The notes: a model not told the origin generated them from the letters alone. A stretch of DNA of 42,021 nucleotides from Akkermansiaceae bacterium (GCA_023253625.1 JALRFY010000192.1:1-42021), one strand, 5' to 3'; shown: positions 6,537 to 15,193, counted from the stretch's first letter. Translations and numbers: made by a program.

Positions 6537-8782
6537 TTTCCGGAGCGGGCCGCCCGGAACTTGCGAGACCGGCGTTTCCGCTTATCGATTTCCGACTCGT
6601 CCTTCTCTTCACCCGAGCCATAGGAGCCGTAGGAACCATAATTTCCGTAGCCATATTGGTAGGGCCGGCCGTAGCGGCTGAGGCGGTAGCTGCCGTAGCT
6701 GTAGTTTTCGCCGATCATCCGGCGGGTTTCCTTGAAGCCGTTGAAGACCAGGCCGGATGGGTGGGTGTCTGCGCTGGCGAGCAGTTCCAGAGTGCGATGC
6801 ACGGCACCGCGCGGGACGTAGTTGGCGCGAACCACAAGGCAGAGATTATCGACCAGCGGAGCGATGATCCGGGTATCCGGCACGGCGAGCAGCGGCGCGG
6901 TATCGACGACCACCAGGTCGTAGCGGGCGCAGGCCTCGGCGAAGAATTGCTTGAGGCGGGCGACGTTGAGAAGCTCACCGGGGTTGGGAGCGCGTTTGCC
7001 GCTGAAGATCACGTGGAGGTTTTCGGCCCCGGTATCGCGGGTGACGACCTCGTCGAAGGATGCCTGGCCGGCCAGCCATTCGACCATACCCATGCCCATT
7101 TCATTGCGCTTCACGCCAAAAGTCCGGTGCACGTTGGGCTTGCGCAAGTCGAGGTCAATCAGGAGGGTCTTACGGCCCTGGCCGGCACCGGCGAGGGCGA
7201 AATTGGTGGAAACCAGCGACTTGCCTTCGCCGGGGAGTGCGCTTGTGAACAAGGTGACCTTGCGCCGGGTTTCATCGCCAAGCAATGAGACCGAGGCGCG
7301 CAGGATGCGGAACATTTCCGCAAAGCTGGTGTGGTGGGTGGCGGTGCGGAAAACCATCCTCGGGTCCCAGACCTCCTGATGGGGATCGACTGTTTCATCA
7401 GGGTGTTTTTTCGCGTGAGCGCGCATGGCCTGCTCGATGTGGCGGATCTCGATATCAGAGACTGCGGCGAGCACGGGCATGCCGGTTTCCTCCTCGGTCT
7501 GGGCGACTGAGCGGAATTTATTGTCGAGGCGGATGAGTAGAAAGGCGATGGCGATTCCGAAAGCGAAGCCACCCCCGGCGCCGGTGGTGAAGACCTTGGC
7601 GGGTTGCGGCTCGGTGTGCATGCCGGGCACGCGTGCGAAGCTGCTGACCTCGGCGCTGGATTCCTCGCCCTCGCGGTTGACGTTGGACTCACCGAGGCGG
7701 GTGAGCATCGAATTGAAGACGCTCATCTGGCTGGCGATTTCGCCACGCAGCACGCCGGTGCGGGCGAGCAGCAGCTGGCGGGCAACGCGCAATTTGGTTT
7801 CCGGATCCTTGTTGCTGGCCTCGATTTCATCGCGTGCGGTTAGCCAGTAGCCGGCGTCCGCGGAAGATGACACCGCGATGGCGAATTCCTCGAGGAAGCG
7901 GTTTTTCGCGCCGGTGAGTTCACTGGATGCGGCGATCATCTTCGGGTGCTTTGGCAGGTAGCGGCGGGCAAGCTGGGAGACGTTGTTTTCGAGGTTTTCG
8001 AGGCTTTTGTGCAATTCCAGTGCGCGGTTGTAGGTGGCCAGCGCGCTTTCGGCCTGCTGGAGCTTGACGCGGACTTCCTCGGACTGCTTGGAGAGGGTGT
8101 CCGACTTGCTGCTGCGGCCTTCGGTGAGGGCGCCGGCGATTTCGGCGAGATATTCACGGGCCACGGCATCGGCCAGCGCCTTGGCCACCTCGGGGACCTC
8201 GTGGGTGAAGGTGATGTCGAGCAAGCGTGTGCCGCGGCGGATGGAAATCTGCATCCAGTCGCTCATCGCTCCCGCGAGTGCCGCTGGAGCGGGCGGGCCC
8301 TCGCTGGCCTTTTCTTCCGGTTGTTTGCCGGCACGGTCGTCCACCCAGTCGGCCAGCCAGGATGGCCGCCAATCGACGGGCGGCGGCATCAGACCGGGCA
8401 GCGAGCGGACGTCCATGCGGGATGCGACACGTTCGAGCAGGTCGAAACGCCTGATGCGTTCGGCCACGGTGTTGAGGCCCTCGATGGAACGCATGTCGAT
8501 TTCATCGACCTGGTCGCGGCTCATCACGGTGGATGTCTGCTGTTTGATGAGCAGTGAGGAAGTAGCGGCGTATTTCTTGGGGACCTTGGAGAGATAGTAG
8601 GCGGATGCAAGGCTACCGAGTGCCAGGCCGAGTGCAATCCAATACCAACGGCTCAGCAGGTCGAGCAGCAGACGCTTGGTCTTGCGGCTGCGCTCAGGGC
8701 CATTTGCAGGGGAATCGAGGAAGTCCTCGTCGTTTTCAAAATCGATGGCTTGCTTGGAATCAACGGGCGGTCGTGAACTCAT
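6533..8782 (-). CDS. Wzc-like polysaccharide chain-length regulator and tyrosine autokinase
   Basis: With the ATG at 8780-8782 (MSSRPPVDSKQ) the protein has 749 residues; a TTG 60 bases further upstream is possible but less likely. Its order is a cytosolic N-terminus, TM1 (about 46-65), a large periplasmic helical (Wzz-type) domain, TM2 around 400, and a cytosolic BY-kinase domain. The kinase has Walker A ALPGEGKS (515-522), Walker A' LLIDLDLRKP (540-549) and Walker B LVVVDTAP (623-630). The C-terminus carries a tyrosine cluster (about 694-722, YGYGNYGSYGSYGS), the usual autophosphorylation tail. It would control polymer length and couple polymerisation to the Wza-like exporter encoded just upstream. 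It is fully intact and coupled to the exosortase gene by a 4-base overlap. Confidence 0.93.
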   Translation of the reverse strand: MSSRPPVDSKQAIDFENDEDFLDSPANGPERSRKTKRLLLDLLSRWYWIALGLALGSLASAYYLSKVPKKYAATSSLLIKQQTSTVMSRDQVDEIDMRSIEGLNTVAERIRRFDLLERVASRMDVRSLPGLMPPPVDWRPSWLADWVDDRAGKQPEEKASEGPPAPAALAGAMSDWMQISIRRGTRLLDITFTHEVPEVAKALADAVAREYLAEIAGALTEGRSSKSDTLSKQSEEVRVKLQQAESALATYNRALELHKSLENLENNVSQLARRYLPKHPKMIAASSELTGAKNRFLEEFAIAVSSSADAGYWLTARDEIEASNKDPETKLRVARQLLLARTGVLRGEIASQMSVFNSMLTRLGESNVNREGEESSAEVSSFARVPGMHTEPQPAKVFTTGAGGGFAFGIAIAFLLIRLDNKFRSVAQTEEETGMPVLAAVSDIEIRHIEQAMRAHAKKHPDETVDPHQEVWDPRMVFRTATHHTSFAEMFRILRASVSLLGDETRRKVTLFTSALPGEGKSLVSTNFALAGAGQGRKTLLIDLDLRKPNVHRTFGVKRNEMGMGMVEWLAGQASFDEVVTRDTGAENLHVIFSGKRAPNPGELLNVARLKQFFAEACARYDLVVVDTAPLLAVPDTRIIAPLVDNLCLVVRANYVPRGAVHRTLELLASADTHPSGLVFNGFKETRRMIGENYSYGSYRLSRYGRPYQYGYGNYGSYGSYGSGEEKDESEIDKRKRRSRKFRAARSGK

Positions 8783-8847
8783 CGGGCGGAAGTGGGTGGC
8801 AATGGGAAGGCTACGGTGTGAGCGTGCGTAAACGTGTGTCAAACCGG

Positions 8848-9678
8848 TCAGAACAGGCGCTCAGGAACGGTGATGATGTCATCCGGCTGGAGCAACAGCG
8901 GAGTGTCGCCCCGCTGGGAGATTTCCTTGTAATCGACGGTGGATATCTTGCCTTTGCGGTTGATGGTGATTTTGCGCGGATTGGCGAGCTCGCTGAGGCC
9001 GCCTGCCATGGCGATGGCGGCGACGAGGTCGAGGCGGCCATTCACCGGGAATGGCAGAGGCCCCTGGCGGCCGACCTGGCCAAGGATGGTGAGCGATTTG
9101 CCGACGAAGGCGCTTTGATTGACGATGATACGGTCGCCGGCCTGGAGTTTCACCTGGCCGACGGTGCCATTGACGATCGCGTCCATGCGGTAGGTGGAGG
9201 TGGCCCCGGAGGTGCTGACGAGCAGGATGCTGTTGGCATCGGCGGTCTCGGCGAGGCCGCCGACGGTGGCCATGGCGGCGGCGAGGTCGAGATTTCCGGA
9301 GACCGGCATGGGGATCTGGCCGGGATTGCGGACAGCGCCGATCACGGAGATGAATTCGACGGCATATTCCTGGACGGTGAGTGTCACCTTGGGATCGACC
9401 AGGTAATCCTTGGCGTAAAGGTCGCGGATCCGGTTGGCTGCCACGGTCACGCTCAGGCCGCCGACCTCTACGGAGCCGATGAGTGGAAACGACGCGTGGC
9501 CGGTCTTGAGGACGCGGACGGAACCGGAGAGATCGGATTCCTCGTAAACGTCGAGGCGGATCACATCGTTGGGCCGCAGGATGTAGGAATTTTCAGTGAT
9601 CTCCTCAGCGCTTGCAAGCATCAGGGAGGCAAGGAAGAGGGTGGTGATGAGTCGAATTCGGCAGGTCATGGCGGTCAT
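8848..9678 (-). CDS. Wza-like polysaccharide export protein with two SLBB domains
   Basis: Starting at the ATG 9676-9678, or three codons later at 9669, gives about 276 residues with a clear signal peptide (MTCRIRLITTLFLASLMLASA). A longer open frame reaches 9921, but its extra 81 residues show no domain and overlap the neighbouring gene. The mature part has the Poly_export domain (YILRPNDVIRLDVYEESDL, about 32-105). Two SLBB segments follow: FISVIGAVRNPGQIPMPVSG (109-128) and SLTILGQVGRQGPLPFPVNG (195-214), each followed by a DL(A/V)AA helix and an (M/V)AGGL-type turn. No lipobox cysteine is present, unlike E. coli Wza. It should form the periplasmic and outer-membrane translocation channel, paired with the Wzc-like protein. 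Confidence 0.9.
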   Translation of the reverse strand: MTAMTCRIRLITTLFLASLMLASAEEITENSYILRPNDVIRLDVYEESDLSGSVRVLKTGHASFPLIGSVEVGGLSVTVAANRIRDLYAKDYLVDPKVTLTVQEYAVEFISVIGAVRNPGQIPMPVSGNLDLAAAMATVGGLAETADANSILLVSTSGATSTYRMDAIVNGTVGQVKLQAGDRIIVNQSAFVGKSLTILGQVGRQGPLPFPVNGRLDLVAAIAMAGGLSELANPRKITINRKGKISTVDYKEISQRGDTPLLLQPDDIITVPERLF

Positions 9679-9819
9679 GAGGGTGATCAGAAGATTGGAG
9701 GCCGGACGGGCAACCCGCGGGAGGAATGACGGATCATCAGGGTGCAATGGCGCGTGGGAAGATGCACTACGAAAGCCGGGCTGCAACCACCAATCCAAAA
9801 TCCGCGGCCATGTAAATTT

Positions 9820-9828
9820 TTTGGTATA
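9820..9828 (+). promoter_or_regulatory. Shared TTTGGYATA motif (copy b)
   Basis: TTTGGTATA lies within the gap between the export-protein gene and the beta-barrel gene, about 140 bases upstream of the export-protein start. It matches copies at 3496 and 12692. Function unknown. Confidence 0.3.
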
Positions 9829-9875
9829 TGAGGCGTGGAAATGATTTACCACCATTCGATTTGGAGTTGCCCGAT

Positions 9876-11453
9876 TCAAAAGCGATGGCTCAACCCGATA
9901 CCCGCCTGGAATGAATCCCACGTCTCGTTGGCCTGCCCGTCTTGTTTGCTGTATCGCATGAAGACGCTGGCTTGGACTGAATCGGAAAACACCGGCATGC
10001 CGAGCGAGGTGTCAAAAGAAACAAAGTTGCGATCGGCGATGTCCGCAAAGCGCGAAGGATCGGCATTTTCGGTGCTCCGGGATTCGAGGGAGGCACCGAG
10101 GTTCCATGACAGGCGGCGGATACGGCGTTGGTATCCGAGGCGCAGCGCGGTGATTTCCTCGAAGCGGCCGGCATCCGTGAAGGATGCCTGGGAGTCCCGC
10201 TGCAGCGAGAGGTTCATGCTCCACAAAACGGACGGCCGGTAATTGAGACCCGTCGAAAGGAAGAGCGAGGGATCCGCGGAGCCACCCTCTTCGTAAGAGA
10301 CGAAATCGGTGCCGATGCGCGAATTGAACGAAACCTTGCGGCTGAGTTGATAATTCACCGTGAATGTGGGGCCGACCGAGGTGCGGTCGCCAGCCGCCTC
10401 GCCGGAGCGCATGGTGTAGCGGATCCCGGGACCGAACTCGGTGAGCTTTGAATAACGCCATAACGCCGACAGATCGAAATTGGTGGACGATGTGTCCGCA
10501 TTGGAACCACCCGATGCGCTTTGGAAGTTCTGTGAAACTCCACCGCTGAGTGAGGTTTTAGAGCTCACACGATAGCGGGCGTTGAGTCCCCAGTTGTAGC
10601 TGATCTGGTCCACCACCGAGGCGTAATAACGGTTCGCCCCGCTGCCGAAATCAATACCCGCGCGCAGGGTGGCGTTGAGAGGGCCACTATCGTAATTCAG
10701 CTGCGTGCCGGCGTTCTGCTGATAGCCGCCCAGATCGCTGTTGTTGAAGTACCAGTTGTAGCTGCCGTTGTAATTGGCCGCGTAAGTCCAGGTGGAGGCC
10801 TTGCTTTGATATCCCAAGGATCCGCCGAGTGTGACGAAGAAATCGGATTGCCCGTCCGTTCCTCCTGCATTGTAGCCACGATAGGGATTGCTGTCGTAGG
10901 TGGCATTCAGGAAGCTGCCGAGGGACAAGCCATCGAGCAGCGATTCACCGGGCCAAGCGGCCATGAACGGCGTGTTCCAGCCGCTGTCGAAGCCGCTGCT
11001 TGCCATGGCGGACGACCCGATACCAGGTATGCCGGTGCTCCAGCGGGTCGAGTCCGGCAGTGGGACATTATTCCAAGCACCATCGGACTGCGCCGACGCA
11101 TCTTCAGCGAACTCTGCCGGGGATTCCAGCCCATGATCGATGGCGGAAGCCTCCGTAAGCCCGGTCGCGGCCATGGCTTCCTGCATTGACTGATCATCCA
11201 GCGGAACAACGGCTGAATCCGGCGGCACAGTGAGTGGAATGACCGCAGGCTGCAGCGGCGTGGCCAGCGGTTGCACTCCAGAAACCATCGGTGCACGCCC
11301 GAGACCAGGATCGGTGGGTCGGGGTTCGGAAAATCCCGTTACCGGAGGCTTGGATTCCTGCCCACAGACGAGTGATGCGGCGGTGAGGACGGCGATGCCC
11401 AGCGCAGGACTCAGACGGCCGATGGAGGCCGCCACTTGGGTTGGTATTCCCAT
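9876..11453 (-). CDS. Outer-membrane beta-barrel protein of the exopolysaccharide locus
   Basis: About 525 residues. A signal peptide (MGIPTQVAASIGRLSPALGI, then cleavage near VCGQES) leads to a proline-rich linker and then a long run of alternating amphipathic strands rich in Tyr, Trp, Asn, Ser and Gly (for example TWTYAANYNGSYNWYFNNSD). It ends in GIGLSHRF, a terminal aromatic residue typical of BAM-inserted barrels. It resembles outer-membrane proteins found beside wza/wzc homologues in exosortase loci, which probably help polymer exit. Two ATGs lie in tandem at 11456 and 11453; the purine-rich AGGGGTGG just upstream is better spaced from the second. The barrel fold is strongly supported; the transported molecule is inferred from context. 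Confidence 0.82.
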   Translation of the reverse strand: MGIPTQVAASIGRLSPALGIAVLTAASLVCGQESKPPVTGFSEPRPTDPGLGRAPMVSGVQPLATPLQPAVIPLTVPPDSAVVPLDDQSMQEAMAATGLTEASAIDHGLESPAEFAEDASAQSDGAWNNVPLPDSTRWSTGIPGIGSSAMASSGFDSGWNTPFMAAWPGESLLDGLSLGSFLNATYDSNPYRGYNAGGTDGQSDFFVTLGGSLGYQSKASTWTYAANYNGSYNWYFNNSDLGGYQQNAGTQLNYDSGPLNATLRAGIDFGSGANRYYASVVDQISYNWGLNARYRVSSKTSLSGGVSQNFQSASGGSNADTSSTNFDLSALWRYSKLTEFGPGIRYTMRSGEAAGDRTSVGPTFTVNYQLSRKVSFNSRIGTDFVSYEEGGSADPSLFLSTGLNYRPSVLWSMNLSLQRDSQASFTDAGRFEEITALRLGYQRRIRRLSWNLGASLESRSTENADPSRFADIADRNFVSFDTSLGMPVFSDSVQASVFMRYSKQDGQANETWDSFQAGIGLSHRF

Positions 11454-11460
11454 CATGCAG

Positions 11461-11468
11461 CCACCCCT
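11461..11468 (-). promoter_or_regulatory. Ribosome-binding site of the beta-barrel gene
   Basis: Minus-strand AGGGGTGG lies 4 bases before the first ATG and 7 before the second, so the second start (11453) has better spacing. It is one of the few clear purine-rich sites in the window. Confidence 0.45.
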
Positions 11469-11543
11469 GCAATTTTCACAGCGATTCGATCCTGTCATTC
11501 AGGGTTTCGTTCGGCTCGGTGGCTGGGTGGCTATCTGAGACAA

Positions 11544-11573
11544 AGCCGCCGCGGGACGGGCCCGCAAGCGGCT
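11544..11573 (-). terminator. Hairpin terminator of the second PEP-CTERM gene
   Basis: On the minus strand AGCCGC pairs with GCGGCT (outer 6 bp) and GCGGG with CCCGC (inner 5 bp) around a 5-base loop. TTTGTCT follows. It begins 34 bases past the stop codon of the gene at 11608. The T tract is imperfect, so termination may be partial. Confidence 0.7.
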
Positions 11574-11607
11574 GAATCTCCAGAAATATAATTAGTGGCA
11601 AGCAATC

Positions 11608-12435
11608 TCAGCGGCGGCGGCGGATCAGCAATCCCAAGCCCGCGACACAGGCGAGCAAGGCCGATGAGGGTTCCGGCACCAGAGACACGTCGTCAAGAAT
11701 CAGAATGTTGGAACCTTCGTTGTTCGGATCGAGAGGCTTCCAAACGAATCCATAGGTGCCCAGGTTCTGACTTCCTGCGCCGGCCAAAGTGCCCGAAGCG
11801 AACTCAACATTCTGGAACTTGGCCGAAAAAGCCACATCGTTGACTCCGGAAGGGGTGAACCGAATATTCAGAGTGCTCCACTGGCCCTCGTTCAGCGTTC
11901 CAATGTTGGCAGCGCCGGCTGCGAAGTCGCTTGACCATGAAAACTGATCCGTCCGGGGAGGATTCAGCTGTGGCGATGCGGACTGAGCTGTGGGCTGTAG
12001 TTGGATGGTCAGGATATTCTCGTCGGACGCACCGCGGAAAGTGAACTGGAATATGTCCCGGTTGGGGTAAGTAGGAACACTGTCCTGAACGATGAATGCG
12101 GTTTGAAACTCCGTGTAGCCGGCACCGTTTCCAACCAGACTGGAACCAGCGTTGCGGGAGAGATAGGCCGAAGCGGCATCGATTTCCTGGAAGCCGAAGT
12201 GAATGGCCTGACCACCGCTGACCGGAGATGGGAAAGGCGAAACGGCAATAGTCGCCACATCCGGAAGCGAAGCTCCAGTCAGACTCCAACCGTCGAGACC
12301 GTTGAGGTTGGAACCGAAATCGTATGGAGTGAGATCGAAGTCAGAGGAATAAACGGCAGCCTGTGTATGGGCTGCAAGACCGCCGACCACAAGAGTGAGG
12401 GCGAGATATTTCATGGTTGTTGATTTTTGTTTCAT
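11608..12435 (-). CDS. PEP-CTERM sorting-domain secreted protein
   Basis: From the ATG at 12433-12435 (MKQKSTTMKYLALTL) the protein has 275 residues; the second ATG at 12412-12414 is also possible, and either gives a signal peptide ending near AHTQA. The C-terminus (253-275) is VPEPSSALLACVAGLGLLIR plus arginines: Pro-Glu-Pro, a hydrophobic helix and a basic tail. The middle is a jelly-roll-like beta-sandwich, with strands such as YTEFQTAFIVQ, IFQFTFRG and TLNIRFTPSGVNDVAFSAKF and a final ILDDVSL strand, a layout common in carbohydrate-binding-like PEP-CTERM proteins. A terminator follows. It is a likely substrate of the exosortase at 5610 and a matrix or envelope component; its ligand is unknown. 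Confidence 0.88.
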   Translation of the reverse strand: MKQKSTTMKYLALTLVVGGLAAHTQAAVYSSDFDLTPYDFGSNLNGLDGWSLTGASLPDVATIAVSPFPSPVSGGQAIHFGFQEIDAASAYLSRNAGSSLVGNGAGYTEFQTAFIVQDSVPTYPNRDIFQFTFRGASDENILTIQLQPTAQSASPQLNPPRTDQFSWSSDFAAGAANIGTLNEGQWSTLNIRFTPSGVNDVAFSAKFQNVEFASGTLAGAGSQNLGTYGFVWKPLDPNNEGSNILILDDVSLVPEPSSALLACVAGLGLLIRRRR

Positions 12436-12485
12436 AGTTAGAGGGCGCTGGTGTTTTGGGGCGATAGTCGACAGAAGCAACTGAA

Positions 12486-12635
12486 TCACGGATTGCTAAG
12501 CAATGGTGAGCCGGAATCAATAATGATCACTGTAGCGGGCCTCCTGCCGCGGGCCGCTTCGGCAGGCAGAGTAAGCAAGGCAAACAAGGCGGTCACGAGA
12601 GTGATTGCGGCTGCGGTTTGGAAAATTTGATTCAT
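12486..12635 (-). CDS. Possible 49-residue secreted peptide
   Basis: The frame from the ATG at 12633-12635 encodes MNQIFQTAAAITLVTALFAL, then LTLPAEAARGRR, then a short tail ending LLSNP. The first 28 residues look like a good signal peptide with an A-E-A cleavage site, leaving only about 20 mature residues. A plausible promoter (TTGACC, 17 bases, TTTTAG) ends only about ten bases before the ATG. It lies 50 bases upstream of the PEP-CTERM start and could be a leader peptide, a small secreted peptide or simply untranslated leader. No family was recognised. Confidence 0.35.
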   Translation of the reverse strand: MNQIFQTAAAITLVTALFALLTLPAEAARGRRPATVIIIDSGSPLLSNP

Positions 12636-12645
12636 AACGAACGGA

Positions 12646-12674
12646 CTAAAACCCGGAAATGGGAAGGGGGTCAA
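12646..12674 (-). promoter_or_regulatory. Candidate sigma-70-type promoter for the PEP-CTERM unit
   Basis: On the minus strand TTGACC (12669-12674) is followed after exactly 17 bases by TTTTAG (12646-12651). The -35 match is 5 of 6 and the -10 is weak. An A/T-rich block lies just upstream (12678-12696), which could act as an UP element. Confidence 0.4.
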
Positions 12675-12691
12675 CCCAATTTTTTATTTTT

Positions 12692-12700
12692 TATACCAAA
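12692..12700 (-). promoter_or_regulatory. Shared TTTGGYATA motif (copy c)
   Basis: Minus-strand TTTGGTATA lies about 18 bases upstream of the candidate -35. On the plus strand it forms part of a small palindrome, CCAA-AGA-TTGG. It matches copies at 3496 and 9820. Function unknown. Confidence 0.3.
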
Positions 12701-12740
12701 GATTGGTTTTTGCCCCGAAATTCATCCCTTGAGCGGCGTT

Positions 12741-14726
12741 TTAGCGCCAATCATCCTCGGTCAGATATTTCTCGATATCCGGGTGCGTGCGCAGGATTTG
12801 GCCGATGCGTTCGCGGGTCCTGACGCTGTTGAAGCGGTTATCGGGATCCACGGCATCGACTGCGCGCGCCCGGGCCAAGGCCTGCCGGATCGACTCCGCG
12901 GCAAGCTGCGGGAATCCGGCTTCCAGGCTGCCGGCCTGGCGGAGTGGTCCAGCAACGGACGTGGGATCGAGCGCGAGGGCGACGGCGAGAGCGCGCTCGA
13001 TGCGGGCGGTTTTGTCGTCAAAGTGAAGGGCGAAGAAAGCCTCGTGGCGCGGGAGATCGCGGTTGAGCGGGGCGGCCGGGCGGGTTTGGTCGATGACGCG
13101 GAGGGCTTGTTCCAGTTTGTCGTCAGCGGGATCGGGCTCATGGGGGATGCCCTTTTCATCGGCGGCCTGCTGGAGGGCCAGGTCTTCTTGGTAGAGTTGG
13201 TGGAGCTGGCGGGTGGCCGCATGGACAACGGTGGTGGCGGGCTGGTTGCCGCCGAACCACTCGGCACGAATCAGGATGGTGGCGGCGGCGAGCAGCAACA
13301 GCGCGGCGACGCGGGCCGGCCAGCGTGCGGCGGGCTTGGCACTGGAGCCAGGCACATGCAGTGAGATGGCGAAAAGCAGCGCGGCGCTCCATGCGAGGGT
13401 GATGCGGTGCCCGGGCACGTCAAAAAGGCCGTGGATGGGAACGAGCAGGGCCGCGACCAGGCAGGCGGAGCGCAGCGCGCGATCGCGGCCGTTGCGGATC
13501 CCCTTGAGCGAATGCCACACGGCGCACAGGACGAGCGCCAAGAGCGCGGCCGCCGCCGGCAAGCCGGTTTCCGAGGCCAGCCACAGCCAATCGCTTTCCG
13601 GGTGAAAGGCATCGGCTTCCTGGGCAATGATCGTGCGCTGCCGGTATTGCGGGAAAACGTAATAATACTGTCCGGCGCCGATGCCGGTCCAGGGAAAATC
13701 GCGGATCAGCCCGAGGGTATCGAGGTGGATCGGGATGCGCAAATCGACATGTTGCAGCGATTCCAGCCCCGGATTCGCGGCGGCGAGTCCGGAAGAAGCT
13801 TCGGGTGTGGTCCCTGTTTCCGCCGGCCTGGCCGCACCCACGCGCTCCATGGTGGCAGTGATGCGCTCCTTCACGGAGGTATCCGCGATGAAGAACAGCC
13901 CGACGGCGGTCAACGCGATCAGACCGACCGCCCACAGTCCATGGCGGCCGAGGTAGCGGCGGCCGAGCAGAATGAGCCACAGCGTGCCGCCGGCGGCCAC
14001 CAGCACCACACCGCCGCGGCTGATCGACCAGGCGGCGACGGCCCACAGGCAGATGGCGGTGGCGGCCAGAGCGAGCGCCAGCGAGTAGAAACGTTTGTCG
14101 CGCATGGCCTGGAGCACACAGCCGAGGCCGCAGATCGCGCCCATGGCGAGGTAGGTGCCGGAGTGGTTCCGGTTCGGGAAAAACCCGAAATGGACAGCCT
14201 GCCCGTTGGCGTCCACGATTTGCAGCATGCGGGAAGCCACCGCGTAGCAGGCGACGCCGCAGGTGAAGGCCAGCGCGAGCCCGCGCAATGCGATGCCATC
14301 CGCCCGGTGGCCCGCCAGCCACATGCCGACCCACAGCATGATGCCGAAAACGGCCAGCATCTCCGCCGATTGGCGGGCTTGGATGGCCACCAGAGAGCCG
14401 GTATCCACGCCGATATCCTGCAGATTTTGCCGCCAGGCGGGCATGCCAAACCACCCGGCCGGCAGGAAACAAGCCAGCGCCGCGATTCCGAATGCCGTGG
14501 CCAGCAGCCACCAACCACGCGGCAGGCCGTGTCTCGGTGGACAACACGCCATGCACAAGCCGATCAGGGCGAAAAGCACGCCGTGAAAGCCGGCCCATGG
14601 CACCGCCACCAGGTAGGTGGCCAGGGTGACCACCGTCCAGAACACCCAGAAGACCGCACGCGATCCCTCCGGATCCGCAGTCAGCACCGGCGGCTTCGGG
14701 AGGCGTGATTCGGCTCGGAAAGGCAT
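12741..14726 (-). CDS. O-antigen-ligase / Wzy-type polymerase family membrane protein
   Basis: Starting at the ATG 14724-14726 (MPFRAESRLPKPP) gives 661 residues; the open frame extends further upstream but without sensible sequence. About a dozen hydrophobic segments fill the first 460 residues. The Wzy_C/O-antigen-ligase signature FFPNRNHSGTYLAMGAICGL is present, followed by a long loop with the typical GIGAGQYYYVFPQYR and HPESDWLWLASETGLPAA. The last 200 residues are soluble and helical, possibly TPR-like. The family polymerises or ligates lipid-linked sugar repeats at the periplasmic face. It is the first gene of the minus-strand locus and is separated from a plus-strand gene by a divergent gap at 14727-14902. 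Family membership is well supported; polymerase versus ligase cannot be decided. Confidence 0.88.
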   Translation of the reverse strand: MPFRAESRLPKPPVLTADPEGSRAVFWVFWTVVTLATYLVAVPWAGFHGVLFALIGLCMACCPPRHGLPRGWWLLATAFGIAALACFLPAGWFGMPAWRQNLQDIGVDTGSLVAIQARQSAEMLAVFGIMLWVGMWLAGHRADGIALRGLALAFTCGVACYAVASRMLQIVDANGQAVHFGFFPNRNHSGTYLAMGAICGLGCVLQAMRDKRFYSLALALAATAICLWAVAAWSISRGGVVLVAAGGTLWLILLGRRYLGRHGLWAVGLIALTAVGLFFIADTSVKERITATMERVGAARPAETGTTPEASSGLAAANPGLESLQHVDLRIPIHLDTLGLIRDFPWTGIGAGQYYYVFPQYRQRTIIAQEADAFHPESDWLWLASETGLPAAAALLALVLCAVWHSLKGIRNGRDRALRSACLVAALLVPIHGLFDVPGHRITLAWSAALLFAISLHVPGSSAKPAARWPARVAALLLLAAATILIRAEWFGGNQPATTVVHAATRQLHQLYQEDLALQQAADEKGIPHEPDPADDKLEQALRVIDQTRPAAPLNRDLPRHEAFFALHFDDKTARIERALAVALALDPTSVAGPLRQAGSLEAGFPQLAAESIRQALARARAVDAVDPDNRFNSVRTRERIGQILRTHPDIEKYLTEDDWR

Positions 14727-14902
14727 GACGCGTATGCAAGCGCGTGTCCCCGGGCTGTCAACCCAAACCCTGGCAGCGGGGATCACGGCCATGGCGTGGT
14801 GGACCGGGAACACAATCGTGCGGAGCGCCCGTGCAAAACGGCGGCATCGCCAGAATGAACCCGGGCTTGCCGAGCGGGGCATCACGCGGCATGATCCCCG
14901 TC

Positions 14903-15193
14903 ATGCAACCCGTGACCGAACGCCTGCGCAGCTTCCTGCAATACGTTGCCGTGAAACTCATCGACGACCCCGGCCAGGCGCAGCTCAAGGTGGCCGAGCT
15001 GGGGCCGAAGAAAGTGCGCTTGAAGCTGGTTCTGGGCAAGGCGGACGTGGCGATGTTGATCGGCCGCAACGGCTTCACCGCCTCCGCGCTGCGCAATGTG
15101 CTCAAGGCGGCGGCGGACAAGGAAGGGGTGCAGGTGACCTTGCAGATCCACTCGCACGAAGAGGAGGCTGAGCTGCTGGCCCGCGGCGAATGA
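14903..15193 (+). CDS. khpA: KH-domain RNA-binding protein (KhpA-like)
   Basis: From the ATG at 14903 the protein has 96 residues (MQPVTERLRSFLQYVAVKLI). ATGs at 14891 and further upstream add residues with no family match. A single KH domain has the GxxG loop in MLIGRNGFTASALRNVL (about 51-67), preceded by strands VRLKLVLGKADV. KhpA-type proteins bind RNA, often as a heterodimer with KhpB/Jag, and affect cell division and sRNA biology in other bacteria. Here the last 20 residues are acidic (HEEEAELL) and extend past the usual 75-80 residues. The next gene begins 4 bases after the stop, so the two form an operon. Confidence 0.85.
   Translation: MQPVTERLRSFLQYVAVKLIDDPGQAQLKVAELGPKKVRLKLVLGKADVAMLIGRNGFTASALRNVLKAAADKEGVQVTLQIHSHEEEAELLARGE

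Noticed and set aside
9679-9921. 81-residue N-terminal extension of the Wza-like protein
   Set aside because: It would bury a clean signal peptide and overlap the end of the beta-barrel gene.
13407-14708. 433-residue open frame on the plus strand
   Set aside because: It is antisense to the O-antigen-ligase-type gene, whose membrane topology and motifs are clear. The antisense product is Arg/Gly/Gln-rich without a fold signature.
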